Notes: a model not told the origin generated them from the letters alone. 64,000 bases of DNA from Lacrimispora saccharolytica (GCA_016899975.1 JACJJN010000013.1:32072-96071), one strand, 5' to 3'; positions 19,578 to 29,074 are shown, counted from the first letter of the stretch. Numbers and translations are program-made.

Positions 19578-20591
19578 TTATGCCAGCTCGCTGAAGTATT
19601 TGATAGTACGAACCATCTGGCTTGTGTAGGAGTTCTCATTGTCATACCAGGATACAACCTGTACCTGAGTTGTTCCGTTATCCAGCGGAAGAACCATAGT
19701 CTGAGTTGCATCGAACAGAGAACCATATCTCATACCAACGATATCGCTGGATACGATTTCATCTGTGTTATATCCGAAGGATTCTGTAGCAGAAGCTTTC
19801 ATCTTTGCGTTGATCTCATCAACAGTTACGTTTCCTTCAACAACTGCTGTCAGGATTGTGGTAGAACCTGTCGGGGTTGGAACACGCTGAGCAGCGCCGA
19901 TCAGTTTTCCGTTCAGTTCCGGAATAACCAGTCCGATTGCTTTTGCAGCACCGGTGCTGTTCGGAACGATGTTTACTGCTGCTGCACGGCTTCTTCTCAG
20001 ATCGCCTTTTCTCTGCGGTCCGTCCAGAGTCATCTGATCACCTGTGTAAGCATGGATGGTGCACATGATACCGGTTTTGATCGGAGCCAGTTCATTCAGA
20101 GCTTTTGCCATCGGAGCCAGGCAGTTGGTTGTACAGGAAGCTGCAGAGATAATAGTGTCTTCTGGCTTCAGTGTCTCATGGTTTACATTATAAACGATTG
20201 TCGGGAGATCGTTTCCTGCCGGAGCAGAGATAACAACCTTACGAGCACCTGCGTTGATATGTGCCTGAGCTTTTTCTTTGGAGGTGTAGAATCCGGAGCA
20301 CTCCAGAACTACGTCTACGCCAAGCTCTCCCCATGGGCAGTTGTTTGCATCCGGGAATGCATAGATTTTGATGTTTTTGCCGTCCACTGTGATGGAATCT
20401 TCATCAGAGGTTACAGTGTCAGCCAGAGCGTATTTACCCTGAGATGAATCATATTTTAATAAGTGAGCCAACATCTTCGGGGATGTCAGATCGTTGATTG
20501 CTACTACTTCATAACCTTCTGCGCCGAACATCTGTCTGAAAGCAAGACGTCCGATACGGCCAAAACCATTGATTGCTACTTTTACTGCCAT
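19578..20591 (-). CDS. gap: Glyceraldehyde-3-phosphate dehydrogenase, type I
   Basis: The enzyme forms 1,3-bisphosphoglycerate and NADH. The 337 residues begin [17 protein letters not shown] (NAD site), contain the active-site [15 protein letters not shown] with catalytic Cys, the catalytic His in THAYTGDQ-like HAYTGDQ, and [14 protein letters not shown]. It has its own promoter (20675-20703), a 77-nt leader and a terminator, so it is probably the most strongly expressed gene of the group. Confidence 0.97.
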   Translation of the reverse strand: MAVKVAINGFGRIGRLAFRQMFGAEGYEVVAINDLTSPKMLAHLLKYDSSQGKYALADTVTSDEDSITVDGKNIKIYAFPDANNCPWGELGVDVVLECSGFYTSKEKAQAHINAGARKVVISAPAGNDLPTIVYNVNHETLKPEDTIISAASCTTNCLAPMAKALNELAPIKTGIMCTIHAYTGDQMTLDGPQRKGDLRRSRAAAVNIVPNSTGAAKAIGLVIPELNGKLIGAAQRVPTPTGSTTILTAVVEGNVTVDEINAKMKASATESFGYNTDEIVSSDIVGMRYGSLFDATQTMVLPLDNGTTQVQVVSWYDNENSYTSQMVRTIKYFSELA

Positions 20592-20674
20592 GATTTTAAT
20601 TCCTCCTAAAAAGTGTTTTTTTGGATTTTTAAAAGTCTCAGTACTTTGTTAAAGAAACATCAACCTTAGTTGTT

Positions 20675-20703
20675 ATTTTACCTAATTCCGGAAGAAAATT
20701 CAA
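20675..20703 (-). promoter_or_regulatory. Promoter for gap
   Basis: TTGAAT (20698-20703), 17-bp spacer and TAAAAT (20675-20680) on the minus strand, in AT-rich DNA. Confidence 0.75.
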
Positions 20704-20770
20704 GCCTATTTTACGGAAAAGAGTATAAAATTTTCACTAAAAAATAGAAAAAATTTTTTCTACTGTCACA

Positions 20771-20810
20771 AAGTGCGTTCAAAAATCGCTCTGGAGCGTA
20801 TTTGAAAATC
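20771..20810 (-). terminator. Hairpin after the PHP gene, containing dispersed motif copy 3
   Basis: On the minus strand TTCAAATACGCTC pairs with GAGCGATTTTTGAA around a 2-nt loop, and the second arm holds ATTTTTG. The 20791-20810 half (CTGGAGCGTATTTGAAAATC) matches the dispersed motif seen at 5241 and 16900. Confidence 0.55.
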
Positions 20811-20813
20811 TCT

Positions 20814-21626
20814 CTAAAGCTTAACGAAAACCGGTTTTTTGTCTGTAAACTGCGTATAATATTGAAATCCTGCTTCTCTCAGCAATTCCGCCGCCGTATC
20901 AAAGCCGAAGCCTACATGGCGCGGTTCATGGGCGTCTGAGCCGACGGTGACCATTTCTCCGCCCAGTTCCCGGTAACGGCGGATAATCTCCGGATGGGGA
21001 TTTGGAAAGCCAAGTCCGTATTTCAGTCCTCCGGTATTGACCTCCAGCGCAATCTGATATTCCACCAGAAGTTTCAGGATCTCATCGATCTCATCCCGGT
21101 ACTCCCCGCAGCGGTACTCCGCGCCTTTTGACTTTCCATACCGTACCACATAATCCAGATGTCCAAGCGTCTGGAACTCATGAAAGGCACGCAGATTTTC
21201 CGAAGTGGCACGGAAATATGCCCGGTACATTTCCCGGTCTTCCATATCCTGAAAAGATTCACAGTCATAGGGATCTTTGCCATTCAGCAGATGCATCGAC
21301 CCGATCACGAAGTCAAAGGGCCAGCGGCGCACATACTCCTCCATCTGTCCTTTCAGATGTGCCTGCAGTCCCAGTTCCACGCCAAAGCGAATCTGGATAC
21401 GATCCCTGTATCTTTCCTGCAGTTCACGGATCTTCGCCTGGTATGCCGGCGTATCCAGCTGAAATTCTTCCTCTCCGGTCCGCGGATTTCTCGGATAATC
21501 CATATCATAGTGATCGGTAATACAGATCTCTTTCATTCCAAGGGCGATCGCCCGTTCGATCATTTCTTCCGGACACGCCTTGCTGTCCGTGGAAAAGCTG
21601 GTGTGCATATGACAGTCTGCAATCAT
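20814..21626 (-). CDS. PHP-domain histidinol-phosphatase-like protein
   Basis: The 270-residue protein has the PHP metal-binding signature: DCHMHTSFSTDS at the start, ITDHYDMD, FGVELGL, IGSMHLLNG, GHLDYVVRYG and GSDAHEP near the end. This matches the HisJ/HisK family, which removes phosphate from histidinol phosphate. No other his genes are nearby, so the natural substrate is uncertain. It is last in the direction of the iscR-iscS-iscU-mnmA run (78 bp after mnmA) and may be co-transcribed. Confidence 0.82.
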   Translation of the reverse strand: MIADCHMHTSFSTDSKACPEEMIERAIALGMKEICITDHYDMDYPRNPRTGEEEFQLDTPAYQAKIRELQERYRDRIQIRFGVELGLQAHLKGQMEEYVRRWPFDFVIGSMHLLNGKDPYDCESFQDMEDREMYRAYFRATSENLRAFHEFQTLGHLDYVVRYGKSKGAEYRCGEYRDEIDEILKLLVEYQIALEVNTGGLKYGLGFPNPHPEIIRRYRELGGEMVTVGSDAHEPRHVGFGFDTAAELLREAGFQYYTQFTDKKPVFVKL

Positions 21627-21704
21627 ATTCTTCCTCCGTATCCGTTCATCCAGGTCTTCGCATTGATTGCGCAGACCATGTAAAACAATGCCTGTGGGCA
21701 GTCT

Positions 21705-22808
21705 TTATCTTTCTTCTCTGCTTCCGGACAGGATCGTGCCGCCTCCCGCCACATAGCCGTCCTGATAAAAGACGACAGCCTGTCCCGGAGTCACTGCCCT
21801 TACTTTTTCCGGGAACGAACAGACGATCTCGTCCTCTCCGGTCCGTCTGACGATACACGGGGATCCTTTATGTCCATAGCGGATCTTTGCCATGCAGGAA
21901 AATTCTTCCCCGATCTCCAGAGGCGGGATTGCCATATAGTTGACGTGATTCGCCCGCAGCTGGTGAGAGAACACCTCTTCATTTTCTCCGATCACCACTT
22001 CATTGGTCTCCGGACGGATCTCCAGCACAAACACCCGGTGTCCCATGGGAAGGTTCAGGCCGCGGCGCTGGCCGACGGTGTAATGGGTGATTCCCTCATG
22101 CTGTCCTAGGATCTCGCCTTTTGTGTTGACAAAATTCCCCTTCGGGGCATGGATGCCTGTCTCTCTTTCAATAAACGCCGCATAATCGTTGTCCGGCACA
22201 AAGCAGATTTCCTGGGAATCCTTTTTGTGTGCCACAGGCAGCCCGATCTTTTCCGCAATTTTCCGGATCTCATCCTTAGTATAATCCCCCACCGGCATCA
22301 GTGTCCGTGAAAGCTGTTCCTGAGTCAGATTGTACAGCGCATACGTCTGGTCCTTCGCCGCCGTGATAGAATTGCGGATAGCATATCTTCCATTGGGAAG
22401 TTTCGCTATCCTGGCGTAATGACCGGTGGCAATATAATCCGCTCCGATGGAAAGGCTTCTCTGCAGCAGAGATTCCCACTTGACATACCGGTTGCAGGCA
22501 ATACAGGGATTGGGCGTTCTACCGTGGAGATATTCGTCCACAAAATAGTCCATCACATTCTGCTTAAATTCCTTTTTGAAATTCATTACATAATAAGGGA
22601 TTTCCAGATGCTGAGCGACCCTTCTTGCGTCATCCACGGCCAAAAGGCCGCAACAGCCGCCGTTTTCCTCAACAACTGTTTCAGCCTCATCCTGCCAGAT
22701 CTGCATGGTCACTCCGATCACCTCATAGCCTGCCTCTTTCAAAAGATAGGCAGCTACCGAAGAATCTACGCCGCCGGACATCCCGACAACCACTTTTTTT
22801 CCTGCCAT
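21705..22808 (-). CDS. mnmA: tRNA-specific 2-thiouridylase MnmA
   Basis: MnmA puts sulfur on U34 of tRNA Lys/Glu/Gln wobble positions. The 367 residues contain the PP-loop GMSGGVDSSVAA, the catalytic Cys pair in NPCIACN and QEICFVPD, and the GQRRGLNLPMGHRVFV block. It starts 3 nt after iscU, next to its sulfur donor iscS, which suggests a dedicated Fe-S/thiolation operon. Confidence 0.95.
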   Translation of the reverse strand: MAGKKVVVGMSGGVDSSVAAYLLKEAGYEVIGVTMQIWQDEAETVVEENGGCCGLLAVDDARRVAQHLEIPYYVMNFKKEFKQNVMDYFVDEYLHGRTPNPCIACNRYVKWESLLQRSLSIGADYIATGHYARIAKLPNGRYAIRNSITAAKDQTYALYNLTQEQLSRTLMPVGDYTKDEIRKIAEKIGLPVAHKKDSQEICFVPDNDYAAFIERETGIHAPKGNFVNTKGEILGQHEGITHYTVGQRRGLNLPMGHRVFVLEIRPETNEVVIGENEEVFSHQLRANHVNYMAIPPLEIGEEFSCMAKIRYGHKGSPCIVRRTGEDEIVCSFPEKVRAVTPGQAVVFYQDGYVAGGGTILSGSREER

Positions 22809-22811
22809 GTT

Positions 22812-23249
22812 TTAATATTCTTCCTCTACTTCTTCTTCGCTGATGTCAGACTTCGGTTTTTCCAGTCCTTCGATCTTGATGCCATGCTTCTCCGCATAGT
22901 CCCAGAGTGCCGCATGGATTGCTTCCTCTGCCAGCAGAGAGCAGTGTACTTTCACCGGCGGAAGTCCGTCCAGAGCATCCATAACCGCTTTGTTGGTCAC
23001 TTCCAGCGCCTGCTGGATGGTTTTTCCTTTCACCAGTTCTGTCGCCATGCTGCTGGTGGCAACGGCTGCACCGCAGCCGAAGGTCTTGAACTTGCAGTCC
23101 TGGATAATTCCGTTGTCGTCAATATCCAGATACATTCTCATGATATCTCCGCATTTTGCATTTCCTACAGTTCCCACGCCGCTGGCGTTCTCGATCTCTC
23201 CTACATTTCTCGGGTTCTGAAAATGATCCATTACTTTATCACTGTACAT
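22812..23249 (-). CDS. iscU: Fe-S cluster scaffold protein, NifU/IscU-like
   Basis: This 145-residue scaffold receives sulfur from the desulfurase and builds Fe-S clusters. The three cluster-binding Cys are in NAKCGD, TFGCGAA and KVHCSLLA. The last about 15 residues are an acidic tail (SDISEEEVEEEY). It lies between iscS and mnmA. Confidence 0.94.
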   Translation of the reverse strand: MYSDKVMDHFQNPRNVGEIENASGVGTVGNAKCGDIMRMYLDIDDNGIIQDCKFKTFGCGAAVATSSMATELVKGKTIQQALEVTNKAVMDALDGLPPVKVHCSLLAEEAIHAALWDYAEKHGIKIEGLEKPKSDISEEEVEEEY

Positions 23250-23285
23250 ATCTATATTTCCTCCTGTATCTTCTGTATTTATTTT

Positions 23286-23314
23286 GTAACAGTTCAGCCT
23301 TGCTGAACTGTTAC
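23286..23314. repeat. Perfect palindrome at the iscS 3' end (dispersed repeat, short form)
   Basis: A 13-bp perfect inverted repeat (GTAACAGTTCAGC and complement) with a 3-nt loop covers the iscS stop codon. The same 12-bp arms occur at 26652-26679 and, with one mismatch, at 51093-51120. Confidence 0.75.
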
Positions 23315-24495
23315 CTTATTTTTTCCTGTTTTTTCAGGAAATCCTCATAAAGCGGAGACATGCTGCGCAGTCTCGCAACGATCTCTTTGATCTGGTCTAC
23401 GGTGTAATCGATATCCTCACGGGTCGTCTCCGCGCTCAGTGTCAGACGCAGAGAGCCATGAGCGATCTCATGGGGCAGTCCGATGGCGAGCAGTACATGG
23501 GACGGATCCAGTGATCCGGAGGTACATGCAGAGCCGCTGGATGCCGCGATCCCTTTCATATCAAGCATGATCAGAAGGGATTCGCCTTCAATGAATTCAA
23601 AACTGATATTGCAGTTGTTTGGAAGACGTTTCACAGGGTCTCCGTTCAGCCGGCTGTGCGGGATCTCTGTCAGGATCCTGTGGATCAGATGATCTCTGAG
23701 TTCCGCTTCTTTCGCGGTTCTCTCCTTCATCGTGTCAACTGCCATCTTAGCCGCAGCCCCATATCCCACGATTCCGGGCACATTTTCCGTTCCGGCACGG
23801 CGTTTTCTCTCCTGAGCGCCTCCGTGGATAAAGGAACGGATCTTTACGCCTTTGCGGATATAAAGGAATCCGATTCCTTTCGGACCGTTGATCTTATGTC
23901 CGCTGGAGCTGAGCATATCAATATGACATTCGTCAACATTCAGCGGAATCTGTCCGAACGCCTGTACCGCATCTGTGTGGAACAGGATATTGTGTTCTTT
24001 CGCGATCCTTCCGATTTCTTCCACCGGCTGGATCGTTCCGATCTCATTGTTCGCGGTCATTACGGAAATCAGGATGGTCTCCGGGGTGATCGCTTTCTGC
24101 AGGTCATCCAGCTTTACAATACCGTTTTCATCCACATCCACATACGTTACCCTTGCTCCCCGCTGCTTTTCCAGATATTCGCAGGTGTGCAGGATCGCAT
24201 GATGCTCGATCTTTGTTGTGATGATGTGATTTCCTTTGGACGCATATGCTTCATAGGTGGCTGCCAACGCCCAGTTGTCCGCTTCTGTTCCTCCTGCCGT
24301 GAAGTAAATTTCCTCCGGACGTGCGCCGATCACCTGCGCGATCTGCTCTCGTGCTTTTGTAATGGCTTCCTTGCTCTTTCCGGCAATCTCATAAATGCTG
24401 GAAGGATTTCCATAAAATTCGCTGAAATACGGAAGCATCGCCTCCACAACTTCAGGCGCTGTCTTTGTTGTCGCCGCATTATCAAGATAAATCAT
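23311..24495 (-). CDS. iscS: Cysteine desulfurase, NifS/IscS type
   Basis: This PLP enzyme takes sulfur from cysteine for Fe-S clusters and tRNA thiolation. The 394 residues begin MIYLDNAATTKTAPEV and contain the PLP Lys in SSSGHKINGPKG, His in TKIEHHAI and the active Cys in SGSACTSGSLDPSHVL. The start overlaps the iscR stop by 4 nt, so translation is coupled to the regulator. Confidence 0.95.
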   Translation of the reverse strand: MIYLDNAATTKTAPEVVEAMLPYFSEFYGNPSSIYEIAGKSKEAITKAREQIAQVIGARPEEIYFTAGGTEADNWALAATYEAYASKGNHIITTKIEHHAILHTCEYLEKQRGARVTYVDVDENGIVKLDDLQKAITPETILISVMTANNEIGTIQPVEEIGRIAKEHNILFHTDAVQAFGQIPLNVDECHIDMLSSSGHKINGPKGIGFLYIRKGVKIRSFIHGGAQERKRRAGTENVPGIVGYGAAAKMAVDTMKERTAKEAELRDHLIHRILTEIPHSRLNGDPVKRLPNNCNISFEFIEGESLLIMLDMKGIAASSGSACTSGSLDPSHVLLAIGLPHEIAHGSLRLTLSAETTREDIDYTVDQIKEIVARLRSMSPLYEDFLKKQEKIR

Positions 24496-24995
24496 TGTTC
24501 TGCCTCCTTATGCTTCTTTTCTGTACTTTTGCTGCATGCCCGTTCTGCCACGTTATTTTCCGCAGTGCCTGAGCAGGAAAGCTGGTGGCTTTCTTCCACC
24601 AGTTCGTTGAGATATATGGTATCCACTGCCTGGGTGATACTGTCATTGATTTTCTTCCATACAAACCGGGTCACACAAAAATCCGCTTCCCCGCAGCTTC
24701 CGCTGCCCTCGTTGGCAGGACAGGTGACTGCATCCAGACTTCCCTCCAGCGCCCGCAGGATATCGCCCACAGAGATTTCCCCCGCCGGACGTCCCAGCTG
24801 ATAACCGCCTTTGGCTCCGCGCACACTGACGATGATCCCTGCCTTTTTCAGCAGTCTCGCCAGCTGTTCCAGATAGCTCTCCGAAATATTCTGGCGCTCG
24901 GCAATGCTCTGTATGGAAACCGCTCCCTCGTCCGCATGGACGGCGAGATCGATCAGGGCTCTCAGCCCGTATCTTCCTTTCGTAGATAATTTCAT
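24492..24995 (-). CDS. Rrf2-family regulator, IscR-like
   Basis: The 167-residue winged-helix regulator starts MKLSTKGRYGLRALIDLA, with HTH ISESYLEQLARLLKKAGII and the wing RGAKGGYQLGRP. Cys92, Cys101 and Cys107 match the spacing that binds a [2Fe-2S] cluster in IscR. It probably senses Fe-S status and controls iscS-iscU-mnmA. The dyad at 25036-25059, just below its own promoter, is a candidate operator. The ATG at 24995 follows GGAGG by 5 nt. Confidence 0.9.
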   Translation of the reverse strand: MKLSTKGRYGLRALIDLAVHADEGAVSIQSIAERQNISESYLEQLARLLKKAGIIVSVRGAKGGYQLGRPAGEISVGDILRALEGSLDAVTCPANEGSGSCGEADFCVTRFVWKKINDSITQAVDTIYLNELVEESHQLSCSGTAENNVAERACSKSTEKKHKEAEQ

Positions 24996-25035
24996 TCTTT
25001 CCTCCATCTGACGCATTTACTGCATCATTAAGGTT

Positions 25036-25059
25036 AATCCCGACTAAACCACTCGGATT
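25036..25059 (-). promoter_or_regulatory. Imperfect dyad, possible IscR-like operator
   Basis: AATCC...GGATT arms with GA/TC-rich inner positions lie 13-36 bp downstream of the -10 element. Position fits autoregulation; no confirmed consensus is claimed. Confidence 0.4.
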
Positions 25060-25071
25060 TATGTCTTTTTT

Positions 25072-25100
25072 AGAATAGCACTGCCGCATTGTTCTGTCAA
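25072..25100 (-). promoter_or_regulatory. Promoter of the iscR operon
   Basis: TTGACA (25095-25100), 17-bp spacer and TATTCT (25072-25077) on the minus strand. Confidence 0.78.
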
Positions 25101-25153
25101 GCATGTTTTTTACATATATCTGTAACAATCACCAACCCTTTCGGAGGCCGCCG

Positions 25154-26671
25154 TTGTCACGAAAAAAAGCATTACTGATCGGTACCTTCATTCTGACACT
25201 GACAGGGATGGTCAGCAGAATTATAGGTTTCTTCTACAGAATATTCCTCTCTCACACGATTGGTGCGGAACAGCTGGGAATTTTCCAGCTGGTCTCCCCG
25301 GTCTACAGTATGGCCCTGGCAGTCTGCTCCGCCGGGATCCAGACGAGTCTTTCCCGTTTCATCGCGGCAAAAACAGCGGAGAAAGACAAGACCAGCGCCC
25401 TGCATTTTCTGGTAACAGGAACGGTATTTTCTTTCCTCCTGGCTCTTGTTTCCGCATTTCTCCTTTACTATTTTTCCGTCCCGGTGGGAACCGTATTTCT
25501 CGGCGAACCGCGCACCATACCTCTGCTGCAGGTTATGGCTTGTTCCATCCCTCTGTCCGTCATCCATTCCTGCATTGCGGGATGGTATTTCGGGCAGAAC
25601 AAAACCGCAGTTCCTTCTCTGTGTCAGCTCCTGGAACAGACCGTGCGGGTGCTGTCCTCCTACCTGATCTACCTGATCTTTCTTCAGGAAGGCCGGGCTC
25701 CTTCAGCTCTGCTGGCAGCGCTTGGCACCCTCGCAGGCGATGTGGTTTCCTGTCTTTTCTCCCTGATTGTGATCCATCTTGAGACTTCCCGCCTGGGATA
25801 CCGCATCCACACTCTTACAAATCCGGGAAATTATCTGAAGCAGCTGCTTCTCCTTGCCTATCCTCTGATGGCAAACCGGATCTTCATGAGCCTGCTCCAC
25901 AGCCTGGAAACTATCCTGATCCCAGCACGCCTGCAGGCCGGTGGGATGAACGTCTCGGAATCATTAAGCATCTATGGGGTTCTGACCGGAATGACAATGC
26001 CTCTGATCTTCTTTCCGTCCACGATCACCAACTCCGTCTCTGTAATGCTCATGCCGGACGTCGCCCGGAAACAGGCATCCGGAAACCGCAGTTCCATTGC
26101 CGCCACCATCTCCCAGACGATTCGCTTCTGTATGATCCTTGGAATCTTTTCTCTTGGAATCTTCTTTTTCTACGGAAACTCCATGGGCATACTTTTGTTC
26201 CGCAGTCAGGAAGCCGGAAACTTTCTTCGGACGCTGGCGTTTCTCTGTCCTTTTCTGTATCTGGACTCCACGCTTTCCAGTATCCTGACCGGGCTTGGCA
26301 AAACAAAGGCAGTTTTTGTCCAGAATATTTCCGGTCTGGGCATCCGTATCGCCTTTGTATGGTTTGCCGTTCCATCCCAGGGGATCAAAGGCTATCTGTC
26401 CGGACTTCTTGCCAGCGAAATCCTGACCACCTTCCTCCGGCTGACCTCCCTGTACCGGGAAGTGCATTTTTCCTTCTACGCGGTACCCGCTCTGCTGTTT
26501 CCTGCGGGAGCAATGCTGACCGCCGCCGGATGTACGTTTCCTGTCCATCATCTTCTGGACGCCCTGGGTCTTCCGCCTCTCGCGGTGCTGTTTCTGGATG
26601 TAGGGACAGCGGCGTTTCTGTATCTGTTTCTCCTGCGGCCTCTTCTTCCGAGTAACAGTTCAGCCCGCTGA
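25154..26671 (+). CDS. Polysaccharide/lipid II-type flippase, SpoVB-like (MOP superfamily)
   Basis: The 505-residue integral membrane protein has about 14 hydrophobic segments and the family opening KALLIGTFILTLTGMVSRIIGFFYRIFLS, followed by IGAEQLGIFQLVSPVY. SpoVB/MurJ-like members move lipid-linked oligosaccharides across the membrane; SpoVB works in spore cortex synthesis. TTG at 25154 is 6 nt from GGAGG, and no better ATG is nearby. It diverges from iscR. Its stop codon lies inside a dispersed palindrome. Exact substrate and sporulation role are not shown by the sequence. Confidence 0.82.
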   Translation: MSRKKALLIGTFILTLTGMVSRIIGFFYRIFLSHTIGAEQLGIFQLVSPVYSMALAVCSAGIQTSLSRFIAAKTAEKDKTSALHFLVTGTVFSFLLALVSAFLLYYFSVPVGTVFLGEPRTIPLLQVMACSIPLSVIHSCIAGWYFGQNKTAVPSLCQLLEQTVRVLSSYLIYLIFLQEGRAPSALLAALGTLAGDVVSCLFSLIVIHLETSRLGYRIHTLTNPGNYLKQLLLLAYPLMANRIFMSLLHSLETILIPARLQAGGMNVSESLSIYGVLTGMTMPLIFFPSTITNSVSVMLMPDVARKQASGNRSSIAATISQTIRFCMILGIFSLGIFFFYGNSMGILLFRSQEAGNFLRTLAFLCPFLYLDSTLSSILTGLGKTKAVFVQNISGLGIRIAFVWFAVPSQGIKGYLSGLLASEILTTFLRLTSLYREVHFSFYAVPALLFPAGAMLTAAGCTFPVHHLLDALGLPPLAVLFLDVGTAAFLYLFLLRPLLPSNSSAR

Positions 26672-26750
26672 ACTGTTACAGCATTCGCCCATGAAAGATC
26701 GCTTCGCGATGGGGCGAATGCCCATAAGCACTGCGTTTTCATACGGTCCG
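26652..26750 (+). repeat. Dispersed structured repeat, long form copy A
   Basis: The palindrome GTAACAGTTCAG/CTGAACTGTTAC (26652-26679) is followed by stem GCATTCGCCC/GGGCGAATGC (26681-26690, 26712-26721) capped by CGCTTCGCG, then CATAAGCACTGCGTTTTCAT. Copy B at 51093-51188 has the same layout with different but still paired stem bases. Confidence 0.65.
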
Positions 26751-26855
26751 CGCAGTAAATGCGCAGACCTGACGGAACAGTTCCTCTTCCAAAACAGTCA
26801 CACCGTACATCAACTTAATTTTTTTGGAATTCCGGTTAAATCTCCGAAAAAAATA

Positions 26856-26884
26856 TCGACAGCCCTTACTTTTTGTATTATAAT
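26856..26884 (+). promoter_or_regulatory. Promoter of the DAHP synthase gene
   Basis: TCGACA (26856-26861), 17-bp spacer and perfect TATAAT (26879-26884). Confidence 0.7.
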
Positions 26885-26936
26885 GGGTCTGTCATACCGT
26901 CGGAGTACCGGCGGACAGAAGAAAAAGGAGATTATC

Positions 26937-27971
26937 ATGAGTTTCAATTTTGAAAAAAGACTGCCGACGCCAACAGATATCCGTGAGCAGTATCCGCTCA
27001 GCGCCCACGCGGCAGCTGTCAAAGCAGAGCGGGATAAAGAAATTGCCAGAGTATTCACTGGGGAATCCGATAAATTCCTTGTGATCGTAGGTCCCTGTTC
27101 CGCGGATAACGAAGATGCCGTCTGCGAATATGTCAGCCGTCTGACAAAAGTCGCTGACAAAGTTTCTGACAAACTGATCATTATCCCGCGTGTTTACACC
27201 AATAAACCGCGTACTACCGGAGAAGGCTATAAAGGGATCGTCCATCAGCCGGATCCGGAGAAAAAGCCGGATCTGGTCCACGGACTGATCGCAATGCGCA
27301 AAATGCATATGCGTGTGATCGAGGAAAGCGGACTGACTTCCGCCGACGAAATGCTGTACCCGGACAACTGGAGTTATCTGTCCGATATTCTCTCTTATGT
27401 TGCCGTAGGAGCCCGTTCCGTAGAAAATCAGCAGCACCGCCTGACGATCTCCGGCCTTGACATTCCGGCAGGCATGAAAAACCCCACCAGCGGTGATTTT
27501 TCTGTCATGCTCAACTCTGTCATTGCCGCTCAGGGTTCCCATACCTTTATCTACCGGAACTGGGAAGTGAAAACTACCGGCAATCCGCTGACTCATACGA
27601 TCCTGCGGGGCGCGGTCAACAAGCACGGAAACGCAATCCCGAACTATCACTATGAGGATGTTCAGCTTCTGCTGGAAAAATACAGAGAGACTAATCTGAA
27701 AAATCCGGCGGTCATCATCGACGCCAACCATTCCAACTCCAACAAGCAGTACGAACAGCAGATCCGTATTGTGCGGGAGGTTATGCACAACCGCCAGTAC
27801 TCTGAGGATATCCGCAATCTGGTAAAAGGCGTGATGATCGAAAGCTATCTGGAACCAGGCAGCCAGAAGATCGGCTGCGGAACCCATGTATATGGCAAAT
27901 CCATCACCGATCCCTGCCTGGGATGGGAGGACACGGAAAAACTGATCTATAAGATCGCCGATCTTTGCTGA
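26937..27971 (+). CDS. 3-deoxy-7-phosphoheptulonate (DAHP) synthase, AroF/G/H type
   Basis: This is the first enzyme of the shikimate pathway, joining PEP and erythrose 4-phosphate. The 344 residues show VIVGPCSADN, PRTTGEGYKGI (Arg and PEP-binding), GARSVENQQHR, KNPTSGDFSVM, IIDANHSNSNK and GVMIESYLEPG, typical of class I DAHP synthases. The ATG at 26937 follows AAAGGAG; a longer open frame upstream runs through the repeat and is not coding. It has its own promoter and is closed by a strong terminator. Feedback specificity cannot be read here. Confidence 0.95.
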   Translation: MSFNFEKRLPTPTDIREQYPLSAHAAAVKAERDKEIARVFTGESDKFLVIVGPCSADNEDAVCEYVSRLTKVADKVSDKLIIIPRVYTNKPRTTGEGYKGIVHQPDPEKKPDLVHGLIAMRKMHMRVIEESGLTSADEMLYPDNWSYLSDILSYVAVGARSVENQQHRLTISGLDIPAGMKNPTSGDFSVMLNSVIAAQGSHTFIYRNWEVKTTGNPLTHTILRGAVNKHGNAIPNYHYEDVQLLLEKYRETNLKNPAVIIDANHSNSNKQYEQQIRIVREVMHNRQYSEDIRNLVKGVMIESYLEPGSQKIGCGTHVYGKSITDPCLGWEDTEKLIYKIADLC

Positions 27972-27991
27972 TCATATGAAAACCTGTTCAA

Positions 27992-28055
27992 GACAAAAAG
28001 TCACCCGCAGAAAGATTCTTTGACCCAAGAATCTTTCTGCGGGTGACTTTTTGTC
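27992..28055. terminator. Bidirectional terminator with a 29-bp perfect stem
   Basis: Arms 27992-28020 and 28027-28055 are perfectly complementary with a 6-nt loop. CTTTTTG on one strand and the same on the other give U-tracts in both directions. It serves the plus-strand DAHP synthase and the minus-strand endopeptidase. Confidence 0.92.
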
Positions 28056-28070
28056 ATTACTTTTCCATCA

Positions 28071-28895
28071 TCAAAAGATACTTCCCACAGCGGTCAGGCT
28101 GTCCGCCAGATTTTCTCTGTAATCTTCTTCGCAGGGATCCAGGCTGTTGACTGTGACACAATAGCGGTCAGCCGCTGCTGTCGCATGCAGATATCTCTGG
28201 TTTCCAAGATAAACGGCAACATGCCCCGGAAAGTACAGCAGATCTCCCGGCTGTTTCCTTTCCCTTGGGATTTGCCGCATCGGATAGCCAGGCGCCAGTT
28301 TCGCATCCCGATAGATGATGATCCCGTTCAGCAGATACGTCATCTGCGCCAGCCCGGAACAGTCAATGCCAAGCGGCGTCTTTCCGCCCCACCGATACGG
28401 CGCTCCAAAATAGCTGCACGCAGTCTCCACCAGCCGCTGTCTCAGTTCCGTCTCCTGAAGCTTCCCATATTTTTTTCCTGTTTCCCGTAAAGCTTCCGCC
28501 GGCACTGTCTGAATGCAGACACCCGGAACATAACCGCAGGTTCCTCCGGCAAGCCGTACCGTCAGCCAGTCTTCACACACGCCGCATACCTCCAGCCAGG
28601 AACCTCTTGGAACCCAGAGCAGTGTCTCCGCCTGTACGTTGGGACGGCGTTTGATATCCGCAAACGCTGCTTTGACCATTCGCCAATCTTCTTCCCTGCC
28701 TCCGCACCGCTCCAGGGGTACCGCGTCCTCTTTTGGAATCCACCCTTCATATCCATAAAACATCCGGATCCGGATCCATCTGCCCCGGCACTCCAGGATC
28801 TCTGCCTCCATCCCGTACAGGCCTTCATCGATGCACTCTCCATCCCCAGGCACGCGTCTCAGCGGCACAATCCCTTTCCCGATCCTGATCTTCAT
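28071..28895 (-). CDS. NlpC/P60 cell-wall endopeptidase with SH3 domains, cytoplasmic type
   Basis: The 274-residue protein has two SH3b-like segments (about 1-75 and 80-145) and a C-terminal NlpC/P60 domain. The catalytic Cys is in GIDCSGLAQM, with His in FPGHVAVYLG and YLHATA. There is no signal peptide, so like YkfC-type enzymes it probably trims recycled muropeptides inside the cell. ATG at 28895 is 7 nt after GGGAG; the in-frame ATG two codons earlier touches it. Confidence 0.85.
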   Translation of the reverse strand: MKIRIGKGIVPLRRVPGDGECIDEGLYGMEAEILECRGRWIRIRMFYGYEGWIPKEDAVPLERCGGREEDWRMVKAAFADIKRRPNVQAETLLWVPRGSWLEVCGVCEDWLTVRLAGGTCGYVPGVCIQTVPAEALRETGKKYGKLQETELRQRLVETACSYFGAPYRWGGKTPLGIDCSGLAQMTYLLNGIIIYRDAKLAPGYPMRQIPRERKQPGDLLYFPGHVAVYLGNQRYLHATAAADRYCVTVNSLDPCEEDYRENLADSLTAVGSIF

Positions 28896-29025
28896 ACACA
28901 TTCTCCCTTCGGAAGGTTCCTTTTCCAAGGAGTCTGCATCCTGATGTTCCTGCAGAATACCGCTTCCGATTCGCTCTCTTTCTCCTATTCTATGCACGGA
29001 CCAGCCTCACTGAATACTCTTCACC

Positions 29026-29055
29026 TTGCAGAATATCGTTTTCAAACACACTCTG
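29026..29055 (-). repeat. Short dispersed motif, copy 5
   Basis: On the minus strand CAGAGTGTGTTTGAAAACGA then TATTCTGCAA, matching the 16900 and 54817 copies across about 30 bp. It sits between the DUF6199-like gene and the endopeptidase gene. The rest of 28896-29074 shows nothing else. Confidence 0.5.
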
Positions 29056-29074
29056 TCTTCTTCTGTTCTCTGAA

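Noticed and set aside
25103..25153. ATG start for the flippase at 25103
   Set aside because: It has no Shine-Dalgarno and lies on the -35 of the divergent iscR promoter; TTG at 25154 follows GGAGG.
28896..28997. Longer N-terminus for the NlpC/P60 protein
   Set aside because: The extra codons have no ribosome site and do not extend the SH3 domain.
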